Part shown: piece after piece, positions 1 through 8,187 of the stretch
Layout: each line of letters begins with the position of its first letter
How positions within the stretch are numbered: position 1 is the first letter of the stretch
DNA from: Streptomyces sp. STR69
GTDB taxonomy: Bacteria; Actinomycetota; Actinomycetes; Streptomycetales; Streptomycetaceae
NCBI RefSeq assembly: GCF_024519455.1
Contig: NZ_JALJRY010000035.1
Span: 4,920-68,919 of the forward strand
Reading direction: 5' to 3'
DNA: 64,000 nt
Notes under the pieces: model-generated
The model's input: only the letters and a program-made list of their open reading frames with translations
Told to the model about the DNA's origin: nothing
Databases searched by the model: none
Program-made: the position numbers and the translations under genes

Positions 1-2
1 GA

Positions 3-626
3 AAGGCCCGCCTCCCCGCCACCGGTATCGAGGTGGTCGCCGTCCGCGTGATGGCGCTGCGGCCCGAGCCCGAGGTGGAGCGGGCGCTGCGCACCCCGGC
101 CCGCGAGCAGATCCAGCAGGAGGCGGACCGGGCCACCTACGAGCGGCGGGCGGTGGCCGTCGAGCGCGAACGGGCGATCGCCGAGAACGAACTCGACAGC
201 CAGATCGAACTCGCCCGCCGCGAGGAGCAGTTGGTCGACCAGCGCGGCACGAACGCCCGCCGCGAGGCCGAGGAGCACGCGGCGGCCGACGGGGTCCGCG
301 CGGAGGCGGAGGCGACCCGTACGGTACGGCTCTCGGAGGCCGAGGCCACCCGGACGGTACGGCTCGCCGACGCCGAGGCGGCGCGTTCCGTACGGCTCGC
401 CCGTGCCGAGGCCGAGGGCTCGCGCGAGGTGGGCGACGCGCGGGCGTATGCCCAGGCCGCCTGGCTGCGGGTGCACGCCGATGTCGACGTCGCCACGCTG
501 AACGCGCTCACCGGGACGCGGCTCGCGGAGAACCTGCCGAACATCGACAGCGTCACGATCTCGCCGGACGTGCTGACGGGGCTGCTCGCCCGGCTCGGTG
601 CCGGTGGTGGCGGGGCCGGCGCGTGA
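3..626 (+). CDS. SPFH/flotillin-like protein, C-terminal part (5' end outside window)
   Basis: The reading frame is open from the left edge, so this is the C-terminal end of a longer protein. What remains is a charged Ala/Glu/Arg helix typical of the coiled-coil tail after an SPFH (band 7, stomatin/flotillin) domain, then a short hydrophobic tail ending in a Gly-rich stretch. The tail has an 11-residue repeat (AEATRTVRLSE and variants, four times), as expected of a hendecad coiled coil. SPFH proteins form membrane-associated oligomers that organise membrane domains; the role here is unknown. The last codons overlap the next gene by a GTGA, so the two are probably co-translated. The SPFH domain itself is not visible, so the family call rests on the tail. 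Confidence 0.75.
   Translation, partial: KARLPATGIEVVAVRVMALRPEPEVERALRTPAREQIQQEADRATYERRAVAVERERAIAENELDSQIELARREEQLVDQRGTNARREAEEHAAADGVRAEAEATRTVRLSEAEATRTVRLADAEAARSVRLARAEAEGSREVGDARAYAQAAWLRVHADVDVATLNALTGTRLAENLPNIDSVTISPDVLTGLLARLGAGGGGAGA
306..437 (+). repeat. 33-bp in-gene tandem repeat encoding 11-residue coiled-coil units
   Basis: Four consecutive 33-bp units at 306, 339, 372 and 405 encode AEATRTVRLSE, AEATRTVRLAD, AEAARSVRLAR and AEAEGSREVGD. The first three are close copies and the fourth is degenerate. They lie in the coiled-coil tail of the SPFH protein. Confidence 0.8.
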
Positions 627-1522
627 GTCTCGCACCGCGGGTCGTCCTCGTCCACCGGACCACGGAGTACGAGGAGTTGGTGGCCCGGCACGGGACGCAC
701 GGCCAGGCCGCGTACTTCCTGCGGTCGCGCGGCCGGGACATCGAGGAGGTCGCCGAACGGCACCGCCGGACCAGGCGGGCACTGGCCGAGGTCTCCTCGG
801 CGGTACCGCTGACATGGCGTCAGACGCAGGTCGAACGGGCCGACTTGGACCGATTCCTGTTCGCGCCGGAGGACGTGGTGGTCGTGGTCGGGCAGGACGG
901 GCTGGTCGCGAACGTCGCCAAGTACCTCACCGGGCAACCGGTGTTGGGCTTCGACACGGATCCCGGGCGCAACCCGGGTGTCCTGGTACGGCACCGGCCG
1001 TCGGACGCCGGCGTCCTGCTGGCCTCCGCCCTCGCGGCCGGCACGGGGGTGGACGAACTCACCATGGTCGAGGCCGTCGCCGACGACACGCAGCGGCTGG
1101 TCGCGCTCAACGAGATCTATCTGGGAGCCGTCGGTCATCAGACGGCCAGATACCGCCTGGGTCTGGAGGGCGACGGGGGTGTCGTCGAGGCCCAGGCGTC
1201 CTCCGGGGTGCTCGTGGGAACGGGCACCGGGGCCACGGGGTGGCTCCGGTCGGTGTGGCAGGAGCGGGGCAGTGCGCTGTCCCTGCCACACCCCTCGGAG
1301 GACCGGCTGGTGTGGTTCGTACGGGAGGCGTGGCCTTCGCCGGTGACGGGGACGTCCCTCGTCGCCGGTGAGCTGAGTGGTTCGGCGGGGTTGCAACTCA
1401 CCGTTGAGTCCGAGGAGTTGGTTGTGTTCGGGGATGGGATGGAGGGGGATGCGGTGGGGTTGACCTGGGGGCAGGGGGTGCGGGTGGGGGTTTGTGGGGA
1501 ACGGTTGCGGTTGGTGGGCTGA
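623..1522 (+). CDS. NAD kinase-like (ATP-NAD kinase fold) protein
   Basis: A 299-residue protein with a diacylglycerol/NAD-kinase fold. Visible signs are VVVVVGQDGLVANVAKYL, where NAD kinases carry a GGDG-type loop, the NEIYLG segment matching the conserved NE motif, and SSGVLVGTGTGATGW matching the Gly/Thr-rich substrate loop. The catalytic GGDG reads GQDG here, so it may not be a housekeeping NAD kinase; Streptomyces carry several such paralogues. The GTG start at 623 overlaps the upstream stop (GTGA), implying translational coupling to the SPFH gene. It converges on the RNA-repair operon, with hairpins in between. Confidence 0.75.
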   Translation: MSLAPRVVLVHRTTEYEELVARHGTHGQAAYFLRSRGRDIEEVAERHRRTRRALAEVSSAVPLTWRQTQVERADLDRFLFAPEDVVVVVGQDGLVANVAKYLTGQPVLGFDTDPGRNPGVLVRHRPSDAGVLLASALAAGTGVDELTMVEAVADDTQRLVALNEIYLGAVGHQTARYRLGLEGDGGVVEAQASSGVLVGTGTGATGWLRSVWQERGSALSLPHPSEDRLVWFVREAWPSPVTGTSLVAGELSGSAGLQLTVESEELVVFGDGMEGDAVGLTWGQGVRVGVCGERLRLVG

Positions 1523-1530
1523 AAAACAAT

Positions 1531-1607
1531 TTCCCGCCCACCCACCCGACTCGGACGCTTTGAAGGTTGACTTGTTGGCCGACCGTAAACAGGTGGGTGG
1601 GTGGGAA
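1531..1607. terminator. Long inverted repeat between convergent genes
   Basis: Arms at 1531-1546 and 1592-1607 (TTCCCGCCCACCCACC against GGTGGGTGGGTGGGAA) pair over 16 bp with one G-U, around a 45-nt loop. It lies just after the NAD-kinase-like gene and before the pnkp 3' end, so a transcription-ending or mRNA-stabilising role for either strand is likely. Confidence 0.5.
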
Positions 1608-1615
1608 GCGGGGGT

Positions 1616-1634
1616 CTGGGGGCGGAGCCCCCAG
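1616..1634. terminator. GC hairpin terminator between convergent genes
   Basis: CTGGGGG-cggag-CCCCCAG forms a perfect 7-bp stem with a 5-nt loop. It sits 29 bp from the pnkp 3' end, a hairpin type very common downstream of Streptomyces genes. No clear U tract follows. Confidence 0.55.
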
Positions 1635-1662
1635 GGACGCCTGCCCCCGCCTGCCCGTACCG

Positions 1663-4209
1663 TCACAGACGTGGGTCCACCGGCTCCGACTCCAGCGCCA
1701 GCACCGCGAACACCGCCTCGTGGACACGCCACAGCGGCTCCCCCTCCGCCAGCCTGTCGAGGGCCTCCAGACCGAGCGCGTACTCCCTGATCGCGAGTGA
1801 GCGCTTGTGGTTCAGGAAACGGCCGCGCAGGCGGGCGAGGTTGTCGGGGCGCGTGTACTCCGGGCCGTAGATGATCCGCAGGTATTCGCGGCCACGGCAC
1901 TTGATGCCCGGCTGGACCAGTCGGCCCGTCTCGCCGCGCACCACCGCGCCCACCGGCTTGACGACCATGCCCTCGCCGCCCCGGCCCGTCATCTCCAGCC
2001 ACCAGTCGACGCCCGCCCGGATCGACTCCGGGTCGCCGGTGTCGACGTACAGGCGGCGGGTGGTCTGCAGCAGGCCGGTGCTGTCGTGCTCCACCAGCCG
2101 GTCCAGCAGGGCGAGTTGTTCGTCGTGCGGGAGTGCGGCGAGGCTGCGGCCCTGGACCGCGAGGAGCTGGAACGGGGCCAGGCGGACACCGTCGAGGCCG
2201 TCCGTGGTCCAGCAGTAGCGCCGGTACGCGTCGGTGAACGCCGAGGCGTCGATGGCCCGTTCGCGCTGCCGGGACAACAGGTCGGCCACGTCGACTCCAC
2301 GGCCCGCCGCCCCCTCCAGCGCGGCCAGTGCACCCGGGAACACCGCTCCCGCCGCCGCGCCGACCGCCGCGTACTGACCGCGCAGCAGCCCGGACGCCTT
2401 CAGCGACCACGGCATCAACTCCGCGTCCAGCAGCAGCCAGTCCGTCTCCAGATCCGACCAGAGGCCCGACTCGTCCAGCGCCGTGCGCAGTCGGCCGAGG
2501 ATCTCCTCGGTCACCGCCGCGTCGTCGAAGAACGGGCGGCCGGTGCGCGTGTACAACGACCCCGTCGAACCGCCCTCCACGCCGAAGCGCTTCGCCGCCG
2601 TCTCCGCGTCCCGGCACACCAGCGCCACCGCCCGCGAACCCATGTGCTTCTCCTCGCACACGACCCGCGCGACCCCGTCCTGCGCATACTGCGCGAACGC
2701 CTCGGCCGGGTGCTCCAGGTAGCCGTCCACATGCGAGGTCGCCGTGGGAGCCATCGTCGGCGGCAGGTACGGCAGCAGGCGCGGGTCGACCGCGAAGCGG
2801 CTCATGACCTCCAGGGCCGCCGCCGCGTTCTCCTCACGGACCGACACCCGGCCGGCATGCCGGGTCTCCACCACCCGGCGGCCGTGCACGTCCGCCAGGT
2901 CGAGCGGGCGTCCGTCGTGGCCGCCGGGTGCCTCGGTGAGCAGCGGGCGGGTCGGCTCGTACCAGACCTGCTCGGCCGGTACGTCGACCAGCTCCCGCTC
3001 CGGCCAGCGCAGCGCGGTCAGCTTGCCGCCGAAGACCGCGCCCGTGTCGAGGCAGATGGTGTTGTTGAGCCAGGTGGCCTCGGGGACCGGGGTGTGGCCG
3101 TAGACGACGGCCGCGCGGCCCCGGTAGTCCTCGGCCCACGGATAGCGCACGGGCAGGCCGAACTCGTCGGTCTCGCCGGTGGTGTCGCCGTACAGCGCGT
3201 GCGAGCGGACCCGGCCGGAGGTGCGGCCGTGGTACTTCTCGGGCAGGCCCGCGTGGCAGACCACGAGCCGGCCGCCGTCGAGGACGTAGTGGCTGACGAG
3301 TCCGTCGATGAACTCCCTCACCTGGGAACGGAATTCGTCGGTCTCCTCCTCCATCTGCTCGATCGTCTCCGCCAGGCCGTGGGTGTGCTGGACCTTGCGG
3401 CCCTTGAGATAACGGCCGTACTTGTTCTCGTGGTTGCCCGGTACGCACAGCGCGTTGCCCGACCCGACCATGGTCATCACGCGGCGCAGCACGCCGGGCG
3501 AGTCGGGGCCGCGGTCGACGAGGTCGCCGACGAAGACGGCCGTGCGGCCCGCCGGGTGGACGCCGTCGTCGTAGCCCAACTTGCCGAGCAGGGTCTCCAG
3601 TTCGGCGGCGCAGCCGTGGATGTCGCCGATGATGTCGAAGGGGCCGGTGAGGTGGGTCAGGTCGTTGAAGCGCTTCTCGGTGACGACCGTGGCGTGGTCG
3701 ATCTCCTCGACGCCCCGCAGGACGTGCACCTTGCGGAAGCCCTCGCGCTCCAACCCCCGCAGGGAACGGCGGAGTTCGCGGGTGTGACGGGTGATCACGC
3801 GGCGCGGCATGTCGGCCCGGTCGGCGCGGGCGGCGTTGCGCTGGACGCACACCTCCTCCGGTACGTCGAGCACGATGGCGATGGGCAGGACGTCGTACTG
3901 CTTTGCCAGGTCGATCAGTTGGCGTCGGCTGTCCTGCTGCACGCTGGTCGCGTCGACGACCGTGCGGCGGCCGGCGGCGAGGCGCTTGCCGGCGATGTAG
4001 TGCAGGACGTCGAAGGCGTCCCGGCTGGCGCTCTGGTCGTTCTCGTCGTCGGCGACCAGGCCCCGGCAGAAGTCCGAGGAGATGATCTCGGTCGGCTTGA
4101 AGTGGCGGTGCGCGAAGGTGGACTTGCCGGAGCCGGAGGCGCCGATCAGCACCACGAGGGAGAGGTCGGTGACGGGCAGGACCCGCCCCTTGTTCTGCGT
4201 CTCGGTCAT
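1663..4209 (-). CDS. pnkp: Polynucleotide kinase-phosphatase with ligase-like domain (Pnkp), RNA repair
   Basis: An 848-residue, three-module enzyme of the bacterial Pnkp type. The N-terminal P-loop is GASGSGKST (K29), a 5'-OH polynucleotide kinase. The central metallophosphoesterase shows GDIHGC (D196, H198), GDLVDRGPDS (from G228) and GNHENK (N259, H260). The C-terminal nucleotidyltransferase (adenylyltransferase/ligase) module has EKHMGSR with the likely nucleotidyl lysine K521. In the known system, Pnkp heals and seals ribotoxin-cleaved RNA together with Hen1, which methylates the repaired end. The ATG at 4209 overlaps the hen1 stop by ATGA, so the two are coupled. Length and motif order match the family; all key residues seen are intact. 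Confidence 0.95.
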   Translation of the reverse strand: MTETQNKGRVLPVTDLSLVVLIGASGSGKSTFAHRHFKPTEIISSDFCRGLVADDENDQSASRDAFDVLHYIAGKRLAAGRRTVVDATSVQQDSRRQLIDLAKQYDVLPIAIVLDVPEEVCVQRNAARADRADMPRRVITRHTRELRRSLRGLEREGFRKVHVLRGVEEIDHATVVTEKRFNDLTHLTGPFDIIGDIHGCAAELETLLGKLGYDDGVHPAGRTAVFVGDLVDRGPDSPGVLRRVMTMVGSGNALCVPGNHENKYGRYLKGRKVQHTHGLAETIEQMEEETDEFRSQVREFIDGLVSHYVLDGGRLVVCHAGLPEKYHGRTSGRVRSHALYGDTTGETDEFGLPVRYPWAEDYRGRAAVVYGHTPVPEATWLNNTICLDTGAVFGGKLTALRWPERELVDVPAEQVWYEPTRPLLTEAPGGHDGRPLDLADVHGRRVVETRHAGRVSVREENAAAALEVMSRFAVDPRLLPYLPPTMAPTATSHVDGYLEHPAEAFAQYAQDGVARVVCEEKHMGSRAVALVCRDAETAAKRFGVEGGSTGSLYTRTGRPFFDDAAVTEEILGRLRTALDESGLWSDLETDWLLLDAELMPWSLKASGLLRGQYAAVGAAAGAVFPGALAALEGAAGRGVDVADLLSRQRERAIDASAFTDAYRRYCWTTDGLDGVRLAPFQLLAVQGRSLAALPHDEQLALLDRLVEHDSTGLLQTTRRLYVDTGDPESIRAGVDWWLEMTGRGGEGMVVKPVGAVVRGETGRLVQPGIKCRGREYLRIIYGPEYTRPDNLARLRGRFLNHKRSLAIREYALGLEALDRLAEGEPLWRVHEAVFAVLALESEPVDPRL

Positions 4210-5684
4210 GCCGCCTTCGCCTCCTTCGTGGTCGTCTGCTTGGCCGTGCTCATGGAAAAGACCGCCATCTGGGTGGGCGGTCCCACCTCGGGGTCGTCGG
4301 GTCCTACCGGTACGAACTCGACGTCGTAGCCGTGCCGTTGGGCGACCTTCGCCGCCCACTCCGCGAACTCGGCGCGGGTCCACTCGAAGCGGTGGTCGCC
4401 GTGCCGGACGTGTCCGGCGGGGAGGGTTTCCCAGCGGACGTTGTACTCGACGTTCGGGGTCGTCACGAGGACCGTCCTCGGGCGGGCGGCGCCGAACACC
4501 GCGTACTCCAGCGCCGGCAGCCGGGGCAGGTCGAGGTGCTCGACGACCTCGCTGAGCACGGCGGCGTCGTAACCCTTGAGGCGGTTGTCGGTGTAGGCGA
4601 GCGAGCTCTGGAAGAGCTGGACGCGCGAGGACTGCCGCTCCCCCATGCGGTCGAGCTTGAGGCGGCGGGCGGCGATGGTGAGCGCGCGCATCGACACGTC
4701 GACGCCGACGATCTCCGTGAACCGGGTGTCCTTGAGCAGCGTCTGCACCAACTGGCCCTGTCCGCAGCCGAGATCGAGCACGCGGGCGGCGCCGGACGCC
4801 TTGAGCGCCTCGACGATCGCGTCCCGGCGCTGCACGGCGAGGGGCGTCGGCTTCTCCTCCGTCTCCGTCTCCGGCTCGACGGCGTTGTCGATCTCCTCGA
4901 CCTCGCTGTCGTCGGCCTCGGCGAGCCGCACCAGTTCCAGTCGCTCCATGGCCTCCCGGGTCAGGGACCAACGGCGGGACAGATAGCGGCTGGTGATGAG
5001 CTTCTGCTCCGGGTGCGCGGGCAGCCAGCCCTCGCCGGCCCGCAGCAGTTTGTCGACCTCGTCGGGGGCCACCCAGTAGTGCTTGGCGTCATCGAGGACC
5101 GGGAGCAGGACGTACAGGTGGCGCAGCGCCTCGGCGAGGGTCAGCGTCTCCGATTCCAGTACGAGGCTCACGTACCGCGAGTCGCCCCACTCGGGGAACT
5201 CGGCGTCCAGTGCGACCGGTTGGGCGGTGACCGTCCAGCCGAGGGGCGCGAAGAGCTTCTGTACGAGGTCGGTTCCGCCTCTGGCGGGCAGTGCGGGTAC
5301 CTCGATGCGCAGCGGCAGCGGCCGGGCCGCGCGCTCGGGGCGGGCGTTGCACACGCCGCGCATGGCGCTGGAGAAGACCGCGCTGAGTGCGACGGCGAGC
5401 AGTGAAGAGGCCGCGTACGGACGGTCGTTGACGTACTGCGCGAGTGCAGCGTCGGGCGCGCCGCCGCGTCCCTTGCCCTTGCCGCGCCGGACCAGTGCCA
5501 CCGCGTCGACCTCCAGCAACAGCGCCGCCGTGCAGCGCTGCGCATCCGCCTCGGGGTAGAGGACGTACGCCTTGCCGTAGGACGTGGAGAACGCCTGCGC
5601 CTTCTCGGGATGCTTGTGCAGCAGGAACCCGAGGTCGGTGGCGGGGAGTTCGGGGGTGCCGGTGGTACTGATGGTCAGGAACAT
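4206..5684 (-). CDS. hen1: 3'-terminal RNA ribose 2'-O-methyltransferase Hen1
   Basis: A 492-residue protein. The N-terminal half is the bacterial-only Hen1 region that serves Pnkp-dependent ligation. The C-terminal half is an AdoMet methyltransferase with VLDLGCGQGQ and the metal-dependent signature SEVVEHLDLP; E379, E382, H383 and H431 (in DHRFEW) are the likely metal ligands by family comparison. The role is to add a 2'-O-methyl group at the 3' end of cleaved RNA before sealing, so that the repaired RNA resists recutting. The ATG at 5684 has GAGAGG just upstream. The downstream pnkp start overlaps the stop, so this is a two-gene operon transcribed leftwards. Confidence 0.95.
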   Translation of the reverse strand: MFLTISTTGTPELPATDLGFLLHKHPEKAQAFSTSYGKAYVLYPEADAQRCTAALLLEVDAVALVRRGKGKGRGGAPDAALAQYVNDRPYAASSLLAVALSAVFSSAMRGVCNARPERAARPLPLRIEVPALPARGGTDLVQKLFAPLGWTVTAQPVALDAEFPEWGDSRYVSLVLESETLTLAEALRHLYVLLPVLDDAKHYWVAPDEVDKLLRAGEGWLPAHPEQKLITSRYLSRRWSLTREAMERLELVRLAEADDSEVEEIDNAVEPETETEEKPTPLAVQRRDAIVEALKASGAARVLDLGCGQGQLVQTLLKDTRFTEIVGVDVSMRALTIAARRLKLDRMGERQSSRVQLFQSSLAYTDNRLKGYDAAVLSEVVEHLDLPRLPALEYAVFGAARPRTVLVTTPNVEYNVRWETLPAGHVRHGDHRFEWTRAEFAEWAAKVAQRHGYDVEFVPVGPDDPEVGPPTQMAVFSMSTAKQTTTKEAKAA

Positions 5685-5733
5685 GCGGAGGACCTCTCCG
5701 ACGGGTGGATGAGTGCGGTGCCGTACGTGCGGA

Positions 5734-5763
5734 AGCCCCCGGGGGTCGGTGATCCCGGGGGCT
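5734..5763 (-). terminator. Perfect 10-bp hairpin downstream of tetR-like gene
   Basis: AGCCCCCGGG at 5734-5743 pairs exactly with CCCGGGGGCT at 5754-5763 around a 10-nt loop. It lies between the end of the leftward TetR gene and the start of hen1, so it probably separates the two transcripts. Confidence 0.65.
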
Positions 5764-5815
5764 CGGCAGGACGACCGTCCCACCTTCGCACAGGGCGGGC
5801 GAGCTGCGCCTTCGG

Positions 5816-6484
5816 TTATCGCGCGGGGTTCCCGGCCAGGCGTTCCACCGTCGTGACCGTCTGGTCGAGGATCGTGTCGAAGAGGCGGGCGTGTGCGGCG
5901 GGGAGGTCGGCGAGGAGGCGGCGGAGGGCGTCCGCCGTGGGGTCGGGGGCGTCGTCGAGGAGGGCCGTCATCTCCTCGTCGGGTCTGCGGTAGCCCTCGT
6001 AGACGGCGTTGCCGAGCAGCGTCGAGGAGATGAGGGTGACGGCGAGGGCCAGGTCCTCGGCGGAGAGGCCGGCCGGGAGGAGGATCTCGCGCAGGCGGGT
6101 CAGGCCGGGGGTCCAGGCGGGGTGCCGGGTCGTCGTCATGTACGGCATGAGCTGCGGGTAGGGGCGGAGGTTGGCCTGCCCGGCGCGCATCCAGGCACGG
6201 AGCCGGTCGGGCCAGGGGCCCTCGGGGATGGGGTCGCGCCGCATGGCCTCCAGGACGTGGTCGGCGGCGGCCTGGAGGAGGGCGTCGCGGTCCGGGAAGT
6301 AGCGGTAGAGGGCCATGGGGGCGGCGCCGACGACGTCGGCGACCCGTTTGATGGTGAGGGACACGGCCGGTTCGGCGAGCAGTACCTCGACCGCGCCGTC
6401 GACGATCCGCTCCCGTGACAGCCGGGGCGGGCGCCCCCTGCCCCGGCGGCCGGAACCCGTCGCCACCTGCGTCATCCGCCGCAC
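5816..6484 (-). CDS. TetR/AcrR-family transcriptional repressor
   Basis: A 222-residue regulator. After an Arg/Gly-rich N-terminus, residues about 22-67 form the TetR helix-turn-helix (LTIKRVADVVGAAPMALYRYF). The rest is an all-helical ligand-binding domain of the TetR_C type, with a MRAGQANLRPYPQLMPYM segment. It is divergent from the MFS exporter gene, and a perfect 13-bp palindrome lies between them, fitting a local repressor of that exporter. The ligand cannot be read from the sequence. The start at 6484 is the first ATG-type codon; an internal ATG three codons later is equally possible. Confidence 0.88.
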   Translation of the reverse strand: MRRMTQVATGSGRRGRGRPPRLSRERIVDGAVEVLLAEPAVSLTIKRVADVVGAAPMALYRYFPDRDALLQAAADHVLEAMRRDPIPEGPWPDRLRAWMRAGQANLRPYPQLMPYMTTTRHPAWTPGLTRLREILLPAGLSAEDLALAVTLISSTLLGNAVYEGYRRPDEEMTALLDDAPDPTADALRRLLADLPAAHARLFDTILDQTVTTVERLAGNPAR

Positions 6485-6564
6485 CTCTCCGTCCGCGACA
6501 ACCGTGCCCGGACAGGGGAAGGCTACCGCTCCGGCCCTTCCCGATCCCGCCTCCGGCTATTTTG

Positions 6565-6577
6565 CGTATGCCATACG
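6565..6577. promoter_or_regulatory. Palindromic operator for the divergent TetR/MFS pair
   Basis: CGTATG-C-CATACG is a perfect inverted repeat, extended by flanking TTT and AAA, in the divergent intergenic region. Size and position fit a TetR-family operator controlling the MFS exporter and tetR itself. Confidence 0.65.
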
Positions 6578-6583
6578 AAAAAC

Positions 6584-8104
6584 ATGCCAGACTCGTTTCG
6601 TTCGGCCCCCTGTCGCGCGCATCAGCCGGAGGCTTCGCCATGTCCGCGTCCACCGTCCCCACCCGTCGAGGGATCCGGGCCCTCGCGCTCCGGCGCCGTG
6701 GTCTGGGTCCTGGCCCTCGGCGGGATCACCGTCTCGCTGATGCAGACGCTGATCATCCCGATCGTGCCCGAACTCCCGAAGCTGCTGAACTCCTCGCCGT
6801 CCGACGCCACTTGGGCGATCACCGCGACCCTGCTCGCCGGTGCCGTCGCCAACCCGGTGGTGGGGCGGCTCGGGGACATGTACGGCAAGCGGCGGATGCT
6901 GCTCCTCAACCTCGTTCTGCTGATAGTGGGTTCGGTGGTCGGCGCGCTCAGCGACTCGCTCGCCCCGATGATCGTCGGGCGAGCGCTCCAGGGCTTCTCG
7001 ATGGCGGTCATCCCGCTCGGCATCAGCATCATGCGCGACGAACTCCCGCCGGAGCGGCTGGGATCGGCGACCGCGCTGATGAGTGCGTCGCTGGGGGTGG
7101 GCGGTGCGCTGGGGCTGCCGACGGCCGCGTTCATCGCCGAAAAGGCGGACTGGCACGTGCTGTTCTGGACGGCGGCGGTGCTCGGTGCCGTCGTGACCGC
7201 GCTCGTCGTGGCGCTCGTACCGGAGTCGGCGGTGCGCAGCGGAGGCCGGTTCGACGTCGTGGGCGGCGTCGGGATGTCGATCGGTCTGGTGTGTCTGCTG
7301 CTCGCCGTCTCCAAGGGGGCGGACTGGGGTTGGGGCAGCGGGACGACGACGGGTCTGTTCGTCGTGGCCGTCGCCGTGCTCCTGGTGTGGGGCTGGTGGG
7401 AGTTGCGCACCGACCGGCCGCTGGTCGATCTGCGGACCAGCGCGCGACGTCAGGTGCTGCTGACCAACCTCGCGTCCGTGGTGTTCGGCTTCGCCATGTT
7501 CGCGATGTCGCTGGCCGTGCCGCAACTGCTCCAGCTGCCCACGCTCACCGGCTACGGCCTCGGCCAGACCGTGCTGGCGGCGGGTCTCACGCTCGGCCCC
7601 TCCGGTCTGGTGATGATGGCCACGGCGCCGCTGTCCGCCCGGATCTCGGCGGCGGCCGGGCCCAAGGTCACCCTCATGCTGGGCGCGTTCGTCGTGGCCG
7701 CCGGTTACGGCCTCGGCGTCGTCATGCTGGCCACGGTCTGGCAGGTCGTCGTGGTGTGCTGTGTGATCTCCGCCGGGGTCGGTTTCGCGTACGGCGCGAT
7801 GCCCGCGCTGATCATGGGGGCGGTGCCGCTGTCCGAGACGGCCGCCGCGAACAGCCTCAACAGCCTGATGCGGTCCATCGGTACGTCCGCCTCCAGCGCC
7901 GTCGCCGGAGTCGTACTGGCGCACATGACGACGACGTTCGGCTCGCTGACGGTCCCCTCCCACAACGCTTTCCGCGTGATCATGGGCATCGGTTCGGCGG
8001 CGGCCCTGGCGGCCCTGGCACTGGCCGCGTTCCTCCCGGGCCGACGACCGGCCGTCGACGCGGGGGTGCCGGCGGCGGCCTCCGCCGGGGCGGGGGTGGG
8101 GTAG
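6584..8104 (+). CDS. MFS multidrug-type exporter (DHA2-like), N-terminus uncertain
   Basis: About 500 residues with the 14-helix layout of DHA2/EmrB-QacA drug:H+ antiporters. The first helix is around AVVWVLALGGITVSLMQTLI; motif A-like GRLGDMYGKRRM follows helix 2; there is a conserved PLGISIMRDELPPER segment. It is paired with a divergent TetR gene, so export of a toxic or signalling compound is likely. The start is a problem: the ATG at 6584 lies only 7 bp past the operator and lacks a ribosome site. A better start (ATG 6640 after GGAGG, giving MSASTVPTRRG) is in another frame and would need a one-base change near 6670 to join this frame. A GTG at 6698 is the last start that keeps helix 1. 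Confidence 0.85.
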   Translation: MPDSFRSAPCRAHQPEASPCPRPPSPPVEGSGPSRSGAVVWVLALGGITVSLMQTLIIPIVPELPKLLNSSPSDATWAITATLLAGAVANPVVGRLGDMYGKRRMLLLNLVLLIVGSVVGALSDSLAPMIVGRALQGFSMAVIPLGISIMRDELPPERLGSATALMSASLGVGGALGLPTAAFIAEKADWHVLFWTAAVLGAVVTALVVALVPESAVRSGGRFDVVGGVGMSIGLVCLLLAVSKGADWGWGSGTTTGLFVVAVAVLLVWGWWELRTDRPLVDLRTSARRQVLLTNLASVVFGFAMFAMSLAVPQLLQLPTLTGYGLGQTVLAAGLTLGPSGLVMMATAPLSARISAAAGPKVTLMLGAFVVAAGYGLGVVMLATVWQVVVVCCVISAGVGFAYGAMPALIMGAVPLSETAAANSLNSLMRSIGTSASSAVAGVVLAHMTTTFGSLTVPSHNAFRVIMGIGSAAALAALALAAFLPGRRPAVDAGVPAAASAGAGVG

Positions 8105-8109
8105 GGGTT

Positions 8110-8155
8110 CCGAAAAAGTGTGTCACTTTCCCCTGAAAGTGACACACTTTTTCGG
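8110..8155. terminator. Bidirectional terminator, perfect 21-bp stem
   Basis: Arms 8110-8130 and 8135-8155 are exact reverse complements around a CCCT loop. The stem base is A-rich on one side and T-rich on the other, so both strands end in a U-rich run. It lies between the convergent MFS and LLM oxidoreductase genes. Confidence 0.9.
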
Positions 8156-8187
8156 AGAGGGTCCCGGGGCCCGGCGCCCTCGCGGTG

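Noticed and set aside
1807-4329. Long plus-strand frame opposite pnkp
   Set aside because: Arg/Val/Ala-rich low-complexity translation with no recognisable motif, antisense to a well-supported gene.
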